Source of the DNA: CAYONM01 sp964405325
GTDB lineage: Bacteria; Planctomycetota; UBA11346
NCBI GenBank assembly: GCA_964405325.1
Contig: CAYONM010000064.1
Span: forward strand, 1 to 16,308
Length of the DNA stretch: 16,308 bases
Direction: 5' to 3'
Numbering within the stretch: position 1 is the stretch's first letter; each line of letters starts with the position of its first letter. Position numbers and translations under genes: made by a program. The notes below the pieces were generated by a model. The model did not search any database. It was not told the origin of the DNA and saw only the letters and a list, made by a program, of their open reading frames with translations. Positions 1 through 8,097 of this stretch are shown here, piece after piece.

Positions 1-100
1 GAGGTTCCAGCAACGCAGGCAGGGCCGGAAAGCGCAAGTCTGGCGAAGTGCCTGATTTTTTAGAGGTGCCCTTAACTGCTACTCGGCTAAGGAGCTCATC
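1..100 (+). other. Upstream region of the TAXI gene
   Basis: The first 100 bases hold the AAGGAG ribosome binding site (89-94) of the TAXI gene. One frame is open from base 1 to a TAG at 61-63 and another to a TGA at 52-54, so the 3' end of an upstream gene may be present. The fragment is too short to say which frame, if either, is real. No promoter is evident. Confidence 0.3.
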
Positions 101-1087
101 ATGCGCGCCCCCCTTCAGCTCGTGCTCACCGTTTGCTTGGCTCTGTTGACCAGCTGCGGAAGCGATAACCACGTCTCACAGTCCGACAGCTTTATCATCA
201 TCGGAACCGGCGGTGTCACTGGCGTCTACTACCCCACCGGCGGCATCATCGCGACCCTGCTGAGCGAGCGCCTGCAGGAGCAGGACATCCGCGCCATGGT
301 CCAAAGCACCACCGGCAGTGTATACAATGTCAATGCGGTGCTCCAAGGCGACTGTCAGCTGGGTATTGTCCAGTCGGACCGTCAATACCAGGCAGTCAAA
401 GGCCTGAAGGAGTGGGAGGGAGCGCCCCAAACAGAACTCCGCGCCATTTGCCGCCTGCATCCGGAAGTCGTCACCCTGGTCGCAGGCGCCGACACAGACA
501 TCAGGTCCATAAGCGACTTAAAAGGGAAGCAGGTCTATATCGGCGGTCCCGGATCCGGACAACGCACCAACAGCCTGGACATCCTGCAGGCCTTCGATCT
601 GGACAAAACCGACATCGACATCATCGATGTCAAAGCGGCCGATGCCCCCCGTACCCTGCAAGCAGGGCGTATCGACGCCTACTTCTATACCGTTGGTCAC
701 CCCAGCGGTAATATCAAGGAAGCGACGGTTGGTGAACGTCCTGTGCGTATCGTCCCAATTGCCGGCGACCAGGTCGAACAGCTGATCCGCAGAAAACCCT
801 TCTACAGCACCGCGCGCATCCCCATGCGACACTATCCGCGTGCTGAAGGGAATCAGGACCAAGTAGACTCCTTTGGTGTGACCGCAACCCTACTCACATC
901 CACCAGACTGTCCGCCGATGAGGTCTACCTGATCACCAAGACGATTTTCGAAAACCTGGAGATCATTCGGCAGAAGCACCCGGCGTTGGAAGGCCTGCAA
1001 CCCACGAACATGGTTCGTGGTTTTTCAGCCCCTCTGCATGCTGGCGCCAAGCGTTACTACCAGGAGATCGGCATGCTTACACCGTGA
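101..1087 (+). CDS. TAXI-family TRAP transporter solute receptor (predicted lipoprotein)
   Basis: A 328-residue substrate-binding protein of the TAXI type of TRAP transporter, expected to capture a small organic acid or amino acid in the periplasm and pass it to a fused TRAP permease. The N-terminus is a hydrophobic signal ending in a lipobox, Leu-Thr-Ser-Cys, with Cys19 as the probable lipidated residue. Family motifs visible are the first-strand Gly-rich stretch with VYYPTGG (about residues 36-49), the VQSDRQYQAVKG segment (about residues 96-107), and YIGGPGSGQRTN (about residues 152-163), which matches the usual GxPGSGTR ligand-loop motif. The length is normal for the family. The ATG is preceded by AAGGAG at 89-94 with a 6-nt spacer, which fixes the start. 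No TRAP permease is in the window; it could lie to the left or be unlinked. The stop overlaps the convergent membrane gene by 11 nt. The ligand cannot be told from sequence. Confidence 0.9.
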   Translation: MRAPLQLVLTVCLALLTSCGSDNHVSQSDSFIIIGTGGVTGVYYPTGGIIATLLSERLQEQDIRAMVQSTTGSVYNVNAVLQGDCQLGIVQSDRQYQAVKGLKEWEGAPQTELRAICRLHPEVVTLVAGADTDIRSISDLKGKQVYIGGPGSGQRTNSLDILQAFDLDKTDIDIIDVKAADAPRTLQAGRIDAYFYTVGHPSGNIKEATVGERPVRIVPIAGDQVEQLIRRKPFYSTARIPMRHYPRAEGNQDQVDSFGVTATLLTSTRLSADEVYLITKTIFENLEIIRQKHPALEGLQPTNMVRGFSAPLHAGAKRYYQEIGMLTP

Positions 1088-1463
1088 CCATGTCATTGAT
1101 CGCTTGAGCCGTTGCCTGGGCCGCTCCCTGGTCCTGAGCCGGCAGAAAACGATAACCCCGATCACGTTGCTCAACCGCCACGGTCCACGGCCGTGGCCAT
1201 CGTTCGGCCAGGAACAACCCGGCGGCTATGGCACCCGGACCCAGCACAAATGCACCTGGCCAACGGATCAGGTCCAACCAAGGGCCGGTCACCAATGTGG
1301 CCCAGATCATGGCCACAATGGGAGCCACCAGACACAGCAGTAAAAGACAGCCGCCACGAACCACGCCGGTGACCGGCCTGGCCTCGGCTACCAGGAATTC
1401 TGCCGCCGGCCACACCCGGCTGTCGATGGTGAGGGAGCGTTCGTGAAGCGCATAGCTGGTCAT
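1077..1463 (-). CDS. Small membrane protein of unknown function, last gene of the ABC operon
   Basis: A 128-residue protein I do not recognise. It has two hydrophobic stretches, about residues 35-62 and 69-86, separated by a short polar turn, so it probably forms a two-helix hairpin. The C-terminal 40 residues are polar and may form a small soluble domain. The ATG lies 13 nt downstream of the stop of the permease-protease gene on the same strand, so it is probably co-transcribed with it and may be an accessory of that ABC system. There is no strong ribosome binding site. Its last 11 nt overlap the end of the convergent TAXI gene, and no terminator is visible between the two. It is real by operon position and coherent membrane topology rather than by homology. 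I assign no function. Confidence 0.6.
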   Translation of the reverse strand: MTSYALHERSLTIDSRVWPAAEFLVAEARPVTGVVRGGCLLLLCLVAPIVAMIWATLVTGPWLDLIRWPGAFVLGPGAIAAGLFLAERWPRPWTVAVEQRDRGYRFLPAQDQGAAQATAQAINDMVTV

Positions 1464-1476
1464 GGGACACCGTGTA

Positions 1477-3669
1477 TCAGGTCAGTTCGCTGCTGGCAGC
1501 GCGCGGCTCGGAATGGATGGGCTGCATAAGACGTATAACAAGCACCGCCGCAACCCCGAACAGCGGCAACGCGATACCTGCCATGACCAACACGACCCCA
1601 ATGCCATATTGATCCAACCAGGGTTGCAGCGCCGGTGCCATGCGCGCCAGTTCATCCAACAGCTGGGTCTGCGGATCATCGGATGCGAAAGTGGGTTCCT
1701 GAGACTGATTGCCGGCATCCATCAGCACGGCAATGCTGTTGTGCGCAACATGCACCAGAATGGCTGGCAGCAGCGAGCGTGTGCGCAACGTCAGCGCCGC
1801 CAGCAGCACCCCCAGCGCAAACTGCGGAAACAGCCGGGCGGGTGACATGTGCATAACCGCAAACAGGAAGCTGGAAATCAACACCCCACTCAGCCGACCC
1901 AAGCTGGCGCTCAGACCCTGCAGAATCGGACCGCGAAACAGCAACTCTTCGCACACCGCTGGAACGACGGCCACTGCCAGCAGCACCAGCGGCATGCCGC
2001 CCTGCTCCCGCAGCACCTGCAGGATCTGACGAATCTGCTCGCCCACCTGAACCTGCTCGCGCCCCTCAACCACGCTCAACTGCAAAACTCCCAACGCCAT
2101 GGCGATCCCCATACCAATTGGCACCATCACCGGCAACAGAACCAAGGTCAGCGGTCGAACACCACGCAGACTCAACACGCGACGAGGATCGAAATCACCC
2201 AACCAGACGAACAGGAGCGCCGGACAGGCCACGCCCAGCAACAGCGGGCCAGTTACGCGGATGAACACCGCAGTCTGGGACAACACACCACTGGCGAGAA
2301 AAAACACGCCCAGGGCCGCGCCGAACAACAATAAGACCTCGATCCCACCCGGCACCGCAGGACGAAAGGGAGCGGAGGTGAAGCGCCCCCATCCTTGGCG
2401 GACCAGTTGCGGATACAGGAAATGCTCCTGGGCCAGCAAACGGACCGCCCACTGCACCACCACCACGCAAACCACCGCGCTGCACGTGGTGGCCAACAAA
2501 GCATGCGCCCAGGCGACCTGCCCCGATTGCAAGGCGTTCTTCAAGACCACCAGCGGTCCCAGGACCGGCAGCAGATCGAGCGAGAAACTCGGGTCGACGT
2601 GTGGCAGCAGACAGATCATGGCCGGCGTCATCACCATCAGCAGCAAAGGTGATAGATAGTTTTGCGCCTCCTTATAACTGGCGGCAATCCCTGCCAGGGC
2701 CAGAGATATCGTGGCCAGAGTCAAAGTCAGAGGCAGCAGCATCATGAAGCCAGCCAGAAGAATCTGCGGATCAATGGCCAATCCGCCTGTCAGCTTGGCC
2801 CCGGTCTCGGCCGGTAGTTGTGCCGCCACCAGCCCGGTGGTCAGCCCGAGACTGAGCAGGTTCAACACCACCGAAGCCAGCGAGGCTGTCATCACCAGCA
2901 ACAGCTTGCCTGTAAAGATCGAACGACGATCCGCTGGCCACGACAACAGGGTTTCCAAGGTTCCTCGCTCACGCTCGCCAGCAATCAAATCCAGAGCCGG
3001 ATGAAACGAGCCCGACAGGGCCATCAGCAGCAGAATCAGCGGAATGACCCCTGCCAGCTGGGTCCGAGCCGCTTCGGCTGGTGGCGCCAAAGGCTGCACC
3101 GCCCAAACCAGGGGCTCACGCAGGGCCAAGGGTATGCCGTAGCTCTCCTGTACAGCCTGGCGCAACTCCTGCGACACCTGTCGCAAGGATTGTTTGACCA
3201 CACTCAAGGCAACCTGGTAGTCGCGATGGGCATTATCTCCGACCACCACCACCTGATTACGATGCTGACCATCGATGGTCTCGCTCAAACCCACCAGCGC
3301 CAGGCAGCAGCCCTGCCGTCGCAGCCAGTGCAAGGTTGCTCTGCGCTCGGTATCAGCGTCGCTCCCAACCAACTGCTGCAGTTGCTTCTGCTGGCGCTGT
3401 TCCACCGTGGCCAGAATCAGTTTCTGCTCTCGCGCCGCATCGGCATGGACCGGCAAAGCCAGATGGACACTGCCTGGTAGCATGGCGCCAGCGATGCGCG
3501 GTAACCGCTCGCCGCTGGGCCTGGTCATCTGCACAGTCTGCACCGCGACCAAGGCCAACACTGGGTAGAGCAGCACCGGCAGCACCAGATTGACGAACAA
3601 GGTGCGCCGATCGCGCAGCAACTGGCGACCGTCCTGCTTGAAAACCAGAAGCAGATGCCGCCGGTTCAC
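1477..3669 (-). CDS. ABC-2 (NatB-like) permease fused to a CPBP intramembrane protease
   Basis: A 730-residue two-part membrane protein. Residues 1-420 are a NatB/ABC-2 export permease: a first helix near 25-45, a large extracytoplasmic region to about 200, the GERERGTLETLL coupling motif at 231-242, then several helices. Residues 440-660 are a CPBP (CAAX protease/bacteriocin-processing) domain with all three expected motifs: EELLFR (574-579), F603 and H607 in the FxxxH motif, and H640/H643-N644 in the last motif. The predicted metalloprotease site therefore looks intact. A final helix follows at about 690-715. The start is GTG and overlaps the ATPase stop by 4 nt (GTGA), with an AGGAGG-like site just upstream, so translation is coupled to the ATPase. 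Fusions of this kind are known in ABC-2 permeases, often in the Planctomycetes-Verrucomicrobia-Lentisphaerae group. The exported or cleaved substrate is unknown. Confidence 0.88.
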   Translation of the reverse strand: MNRRHLLLVFKQDGRQLLRDRRTLFVNLVLPVLLYPVLALVAVQTVQMTRPSGERLPRIAGAMLPGSVHLALPVHADAAREQKLILATVEQRQQKQLQQLVGSDADTERRATLHWLRRQGCCLALVGLSETIDGQHRNQVVVVGDNAHRDYQVALSVVKQSLRQVSQELRQAVQESYGIPLALREPLVWAVQPLAPPAEAARTQLAGVIPLILLLMALSGSFHPALDLIAGERERGTLETLLSWPADRRSIFTGKLLLVMTASLASVVLNLLSLGLTTGLVAAQLPAETGAKLTGGLAIDPQILLAGFMMLLPLTLTLATISLALAGIAASYKEAQNYLSPLLLMVMTPAMICLLPHVDPSFSLDLLPVLGPLVVLKNALQSGQVAWAHALLATTCSAVVCVVVVQWAVRLLAQEHFLYPQLVRQGWGRFTSAPFRPAVPGGIEVLLLFGAALGVFFLASGVLSQTAVFIRVTGPLLLGVACPALLFVWLGDFDPRRVLSLRGVRPLTLVLLPVMVPIGMGIAMALGVLQLSVVEGREQVQVGEQIRQILQVLREQGGMPLVLLAVAVVPAVCEELLFRGPILQGLSASLGRLSGVLISSFLFAVMHMSPARLFPQFALGVLLAALTLRTRSLLPAILVHVAHNSIAVLMDAGNQSQEPTFASDDPQTQLLDELARMAPALQPWLDQYGIGVVLVMAGIALPLFGVAAVLVIRLMQPIHSEPRAASSELT

Positions 3670-4481
3670 CGACCCTCCTCGGCAACTAGGCCCGCTACCG
3701 TCCGTGCAAAAGCGTCACCATGCCCCAGATCGTCGGCCGGTCCGTCATGGATCAGACGACCATGTCGGAGGATAAGGATTCGATCCGCCAGCTCATCGGC
3801 TTCATGCAGTAGATGGGTGCAGAAAATCACCAGACGACCAGTCCGACGCATGGTCTGCACCGCATCGACCATACGTCGGGCCGCCAGCAGATCCAAGCCC
3901 GTGGTCGGCTCGTCCAGCACCAGGACATCAGGATCCGGTAGCAGGATCCGGGCCAGATTGATGCGCTGCGCCTGGCCGGTAGACAAACTCCCACAACGCT
4001 GATCGATATAGTCCTGTAAGCCGAAGGCAGCAATCAGCTCTTCCTCCCGCTGCCGCGCCTGCAACGGTGCCATGGCATAGAATCCAGCAGCATAGACCAA
4101 CATCTCCCGCCCGGTCAGACGCGGATAACAGCCGGTACTCAGGCTCAAGTAACCGAGCTGCCGACGCACCGCATCCCCAAACCGGGTGGTTTCATGACCA
4201 CAGACCAGCACCTGCCCGATATCGGGCACCAGCAGACCTGCCAATAATCGTAAGAGGGTGCTTTTGCCGGCACCATTGGCCCCCAGCAGCGCCACGATGC
4301 CGTCACCCAGACTCAGTTCGATGTCATCGACCGCTCGCACGGTTCCTCGACGTGGGTCATGGAAGCTCTTGCTGACCGACCTGAATTCGACGCGAAACGC
4401 CGACACAGTTGCTTCACTGGCAGGGCACTCGCCCTGAGGGGATTCAGAGCGCAAGGCCGACGGACTTGGGAGTTCGTTCAT
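3666..4481 (-). CDS. ABC transporter ATP-binding protein, NatA-like
   Basis: A 271-residue ATPase expected to power the permease-protease encoded next to it. Walker A is GANGAGKST (67-75), the signature is LSTGQ (166-170), Walker B is VLVLDE (186-191) followed by the D-loop, and the H-loop histidine is H223. The segment LGYLSLSTGCYPRLTGRE (109-125) replaces the usual Q-loop region and matches the form seen in NatA-type exporters, where the glutamine is often absent. The first 28 residues are poorly conserved-looking and no ribosome binding site precedes the ATG, so the true start could be further in. The gene is first in the operon and its stop overlaps the next GTG start. It starts 75 nt from a broken gene on the opposite strand. 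The protein is cytoplasmic and membrane-associated. Substrate unknown. Confidence 0.9.
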   Translation of the reverse strand: MNELPSPSALRSESPQGECPASEATVSAFRVEFRSVSKSFHDPRRGTVRAVDDIELSLGDGIVALLGANGAGKSTLLRLLAGLLVPDIGQVLVCGHETTRFGDAVRRQLGYLSLSTGCYPRLTGREMLVYAAGFYAMAPLQARQREEELIAAFGLQDYIDQRCGSLSTGQAQRINLARILLPDPDVLVLDEPTTGLDLLAARRMVDAVQTMRRTGRLVIFCTHLLHEADELADRILILRHGRLIHDGPADDLGHGDAFARTVAGLVAEEGR

Positions 4482-4556
4482 CGATGAAAGAGTACACGAT
4501 CACCACCCGCCAACGCAAGCCGGCCCGGCTCAGGTGCCGAAGCCGCCGCCACCTGG

Positions 4557-4976
4557 ATGCTGGCTTTGAGTCATAACCTTATGGCCAAAGACCGCCTGGT
4601 ACGCGCAGGTGACTGGGACGCCCGCTCCGGCTTCATGGGCAGCGTCCTCGGCCTGAAACTGACCCTGGATTATACCCACTTTACGCGTGATGGCCGGCCG
4701 GACAGCGAGGTCGAACCATTGATCGCCCTCGCCAACCACTTCCACTTGCGCGACGCAGCCACCGGCCGGCTGCAGACCAGCTTCGATGACAATACGATTG
4801 ACTACATCCGAGTGCTGGAGGTGATGCGCGAGACCAATTATCCGGGCTTTGTCGGCATCGAATACGTCTGGACCGAGTGGGAACGCTGCAACGAGGTGGA
4901 TAATCTCTGCGAGACCATCCGCTTTCGTGATCTGGTCCGCGAGCACGTTGAAAGCCTGGAAATCCTTACGACTTGA
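4557..4976 (+). pseudogene. C-terminal half of a sugar-phosphate isomerase/epimerase-like TIM barrel
   Basis: A 139-residue reading frame that matches the second half of the AP-endonuclease-2/xylose-isomerase-like TIM barrel. Visible family features are LTLDYTHF (35-42, the metal-site D-x-x-H pattern), HFHLRDA (61-67, resembling the usual HxHxKD strand), and GFVGIEY (98-104) with the terminal-strand glutamate E102. Whole family members are about 260-300 residues, so strands 1-4 are missing. The frame is open from 4488 but has no start codon before the ATG at 4557, and 4488-4556 does not resemble the missing half. The ABC ATPase starts at 4481 on the other strand. This looks like a remnant left by a deletion or rearrangement near 4480-4560. 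It could be expressed as a half barrel, but a working enzyme is unlikely. Its 3' end overlaps the antiporter gene by 11 nt. Confidence 0.65.
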
Positions 4977-6345
4977 AACTGGGAGCGGCGACCTCGCCGG
5001 ACCGGCGCAGGGCTGCCGATAGCAAAACGGGGCCGATCAATTCGTGCAGGGCAACCGCGGCAATGACCACATCCTTCAGACGGCCACCCCAACCTTCGAA
5101 TTGATCGGCGACCACAAAGACCAGGACCAGGGTGACCCCGGCCTGCGGTATCATGGCACTCCAGCACCAGGTACGCACGGTCGGCTCGCTACCAGCCAGC
5201 ATGGCGCCAAGCCGTACCGCGCTCCACACGGCCAAGGCCCGGACGCCGACGAACCACAACACCGGCAACCACGACGAACTGAGCGCCCGCAGGTCCAAGT
5301 CGAGTCCGGCCAAGAGGAAAAAGACAACAAACACCGGCAGCGCCACCCGCTCCAAGGCCTGATCCAGGGCGTGCGTTCCGCGGGGGCTCCGACCGGCATA
5401 CAGGTTCTCACAAGCAAAACCAGCCGCCAACAGGCAGAAGAGCGGTTCGACGTGCAAGACCTCCTCGGCCAGGGCAATACTGAGAGCCAACCCCACCAGC
5501 AACCAACCGATACGACTGCGACTGTGTTCGGTTATGCGAAACAAGGCCCACCCAATACCCAAGCCCAACGACAGGGACCATGCGATGACCAGCAACTCCT
5601 GGCCTGCAACGCTGGCCAGGAGGCCCGCCTGCTCTGCGGCGACCACCGTTCCGGCACTCTGGGACACCAAATAGGCAACCAGTACCGAGAAGGCCAGCAG
5701 GACGGCAACATCCTTGAGCACCGCCGATCCCATGGCGGTTTCCGACACCGGCCCCTGCGCCTTTAATTCCTTGATCACCGACACCACCACCATAGGACTC
5801 GAACACAGCGCCAGCACGCCCACCAACAGACGAATCGGGAATTCGGGGACCGCACCGCGCTGATCGGCCGCCAGATAGGGCAAACCGAGGCCTGGTAGAT
5901 AACTCGAAACCACGAGGACAGTCGGCACCACCACCACCTGCAGACCAACAATACTGATAATCGGCCACAGGCGGCTGCGCAGCCAGCTGGTTCGAATCTC
6001 ACAGCCGGCCATGAGGGCGATGATACCGATCGCCAACTCCTTGACCGGCTTCAGGGCGTCGACCTGAGCTTTGTCCAAAAAGCCGAGCACCTGCGGCCCC
6101 ACCACGGCCCCCATGATGATATAGCCAGTCAGCTTGGGCAGGCCGACATGGACCGCCAAGCGACCAGCCGAAACCCCCAACAATAGCAAGATGCCTGGAA
6201 TCAGTAGCGGCGCAGCCACCGCCGGCATGCCGGCAGTATGCCGCAGGCTCTCACCGGCCCAGAACAGGATGAGACTGAGCACCGACAGCGCAAACAGGTC
6301 GGTCATAGCACTGTGCGGACGACGATGCACGGCAGTGGTCTGCAT
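4966..6345 (-). CDS. CPA2-family (Kef/NapA-like) cation:proton antiporter
   Basis: An integral membrane antiporter expected to exchange Na+ or K+ for protons. About 12 hydrophobic helices are seen. The motif GLPKLTGYIIMGAVVGP is the typical helix of Kef-type exchangers, and LCSSPMVVVSVIKEL followed by AVLKDVAVLLAF carries the conserved aspartate of the ion-binding core. There is no TrkA-N/RCK domain at the C-terminus, which ends soon after the last helix. The start is uncertain: ATG at 6345 has GGAG three bases upstream (482 residues to the stop at 4966), while ATG at 6306 begins right at the first helix but has no visible site. An upstream in-frame GTG at 6453 seems too early. The gene is convergent with the broken isomerase and divergent from the sigma-54 regulator, with about 150 nt between the two starts. 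Confidence 0.85.
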   Translation of the reverse strand: MQTTAVHRRPHSAMTDLFALSVLSLILFWAGESLRHTAGMPAVAAPLLIPGILLLLGVSAGRLAVHVGLPKLTGYIIMGAVVGPQVLGFLDKAQVDALKPVKELAIGIIALMAGCEIRTSWLRSRLWPIISIVGLQVVVVPTVLVVSSYLPGLGLPYLAADQRGAVPEFPIRLLVGVLALCSSPMVVVSVIKELKAQGPVSETAMGSAVLKDVAVLLAFSVLVAYLVSQSAGTVVAAEQAGLLASVAGQELLVIAWSLSLGLGIGWALFRITEHSRSRIGWLLVGLALSIALAEEVLHVEPLFCLLAAGFACENLYAGRSPRGTHALDQALERVALPVFVVFFLLAGLDLDLRALSSSWLPVLWFVGVRALAVWSAVRLGAMLAGSEPTVRTWCWSAMIPQAGVTLVLVFVVADQFEGWGGRLKDVVIAAVALHELIGPVLLSAALRRSGEVAAPSFKS

Positions 6346-6492
6346 GTGCTCCAAATTCAACAGAAACGACACAAGGCAATGGCCGGTCGGCGGACCGGTG
6401 AACGCCACACCGTCGACGATACGCCTGATGAACCCAAGAGCGGTCGACGACACCTCCGGACATCATCATCACACTGACACGAGAACGCGCGT

Positions 6493-8097
6493 GTGGCCAT
6501 GCCGAATGAGCCATTTGCGCATTTTCTGTCCAGCCTACCATGGCGCGCCATGCCTGAGGCTGACCCTGTCACCCAAGACCTGCTCGATCTGCTGGAAACG
6601 CTGACGGAGATCCGCGTGGAACAGCTGGATCTGCGCAGCTCGGTCCTGGCCAGCCTCCGTCTGGTCCACAGCCTGGAATATTTGCATTCGGCTCGACTCT
6701 ACCTGACCAACCGCCATCGCATCTACGTCGTCGTCAGCCAGGGCCAGCCCAGCAGCGACGAAACCGAGGAGACCGCCTATGCCGATGGTTTGCGGCAGGC
6801 CGAGCTTCGGCAGGACGACCAGGGTGATCACCGTGTGCGCGTGCTGCGGGTTGGCCGTCGCTGCTATGGCATCCTGATCCTCGAACAATGTCCCCAGGCG
6901 GTGGCCGCGCTGCTGAGCGATCTCTTCCTGCAATGGTGTGCGGTGGCAGAATTCATCGCCACGCAAAAAGAAGAGCTGATCGACGAAAACTACCAGCTAC
7001 GCGAAGAAATCCGCGTCCAGTATTCGGATCGCAACGTCATCGGCATTTCTGGCAGCTTTGAAAACGTCATGGCTGCCGCCAGCCGGGTGGCGGCCTCCTC
7101 GGCAACGGTATTGATCGAAGGCGAAACCGGTACCGGCAAAGAGCTGATCGCCCGGCGCATCCACGATCACAGCCCGCGCAGCAACAAGCCCTTCATTACC
7201 ATCAACTGCGGTGCCTTATCGGAATCACTGCTGGAATCGGAATTGTTTGGCCATGTCAAAGGCGCCTTCACCGGGGCCGTCTCGAATCGCAAGGGCCGCT
7301 TCGAGGCCGCCAACGGCGGCACCATCTTCCTGGACGAGATCGGCGAGATCAGTCCGCACATGCAGGTCCGCCTACTCCGCGTCCTGCAAGAATTGGAAGT
7401 CGTCCGGGTCGGTGATCATCAGGTCCGCAAACTCGACGTACGGGTGATCGCCGCCACCAACCGCAGCCTGGAGAAGGAAGTCCAACAGGAACACTTCCGA
7501 TCAGACCTCTACTATCGGCTGAACGTGGTTTATCTGCATATGCCGCCATTGCGGGAACGACAAGAAGATATCCCGCTGCTGATCGAGCATTTCCTGGGCG
7601 TCTATGGCCAACGGAACCTGAAATACATCGAACACATCCATCGCGACGTCATCGACGCCATGAAACGCTACCCCTGGCCAGGCAACGTCCGCGAACTGGA
7701 AAACTGTGTCGAGAAAATGGTGGTCATGGCCCCGCGTGGCGAGATCACCAGCGATCTGCTCCCCATGGCACTGATGGCGTACACCAGCCCCGAGCTGGAT
7801 GGGGCGAGTCTTCCCGAACCCACCCAGCCAGTAGGGAACGGAGCCGAGGCCGGGGCCCTGGAACCAGCCATGCAGCAGTATCTGGGCCAAGAAACCCATC
7901 GCTGCCTGGAAGAACGACGGAGCGACCTGTATCAACTGGTTCGCGACAAATGGGAGAGGCACTTGTTCGAAGTGGCCCTGGAGGTCTGTCGTGATAACAA
8001 GACCAAGGCCGCCGATCTGCTGGGCATTACCCGGACCACACTCAACAAACGCCTGCGGCTGCTGTCTGAGATCAAACGTGATTGGAAGGTGGATTAG
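6493..8097 (+). CDS. Sigma-54-dependent transcriptional activator (N-terminal sensor, AAA+, Fis-type HTH)
   Basis: A 534-residue enhancer-binding activator of sigma-54 RNA polymerase. Residues about 40-160 look like a divergent GAF-type sensor domain ending in a GxLILE-like strand; there is no receiver domain or phospho-acceptor pattern. The AAA+ domain spans about 183-415, with Walker A GETGTGKE (210-217), the sigma-54 contact loop GAFTGA (257-262), Walker B GGTIFLDEIGE (275-285) and R336 in FRSDLYYRL as an arginine-finger candidate. WPGNVREL (395-402) closes the domain. A proline-rich linker (430-460) leads to a Fis-like helix-turn-helix, NKTKAADLLGITRTTLNKRL (502-521). GTG at 6493, ATG at 6499 and ATG at 6550 are all possible starts and none has a strong ribosome binding site. 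Its TAG overlaps the GTG of dnaX by one base. I found no clear -24/-12 promoter in the window, so its target is unknown. Confidence 0.92.
   Translation: MAMPNEPFAHFLSSLPWRAMPEADPVTQDLLDLLETLTEIRVEQLDLRSSVLASLRLVHSLEYLHSARLYLTNRHRIYVVVSQGQPSSDETEETAYADGLRQAELRQDDQGDHRVRVLRVGRRCYGILILEQCPQAVAALLSDLFLQWCAVAEFIATQKEELIDENYQLREEIRVQYSDRNVIGISGSFENVMAAASRVAASSATVLIEGETGTGKELIARRIHDHSPRSNKPFITINCGALSESLLESELFGHVKGAFTGAVSNRKGRFEAANGGTIFLDEIGEISPHMQVRLLRVLQELEVVRVGDHQVRKLDVRVIAATNRSLEKEVQQEHFRSDLYYRLNVVYLHMPPLRERQEDIPLLIEHFLGVYGQRNLKYIEHIHRDVIDAMKRYPWPGNVRELENCVEKMVVMAPRGEITSDLLPMALMAYTSPELDGASLPEPTQPVGNGAEAGALEPAMQQYLGQETHRCLEERRSDLYQLVRDKWERHLFEVALEVCRDNKTKAADLLGITRTTLNKRLRLLSEIKRDWKVD

Noticed and set aside
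1849..2659. Long plus-strand frames opposite the permease-protease gene
   Set aside because: Gln/Thr/Arg-rich translations typical of antisense shadows; the minus-strand frame has clear domains and motifs.
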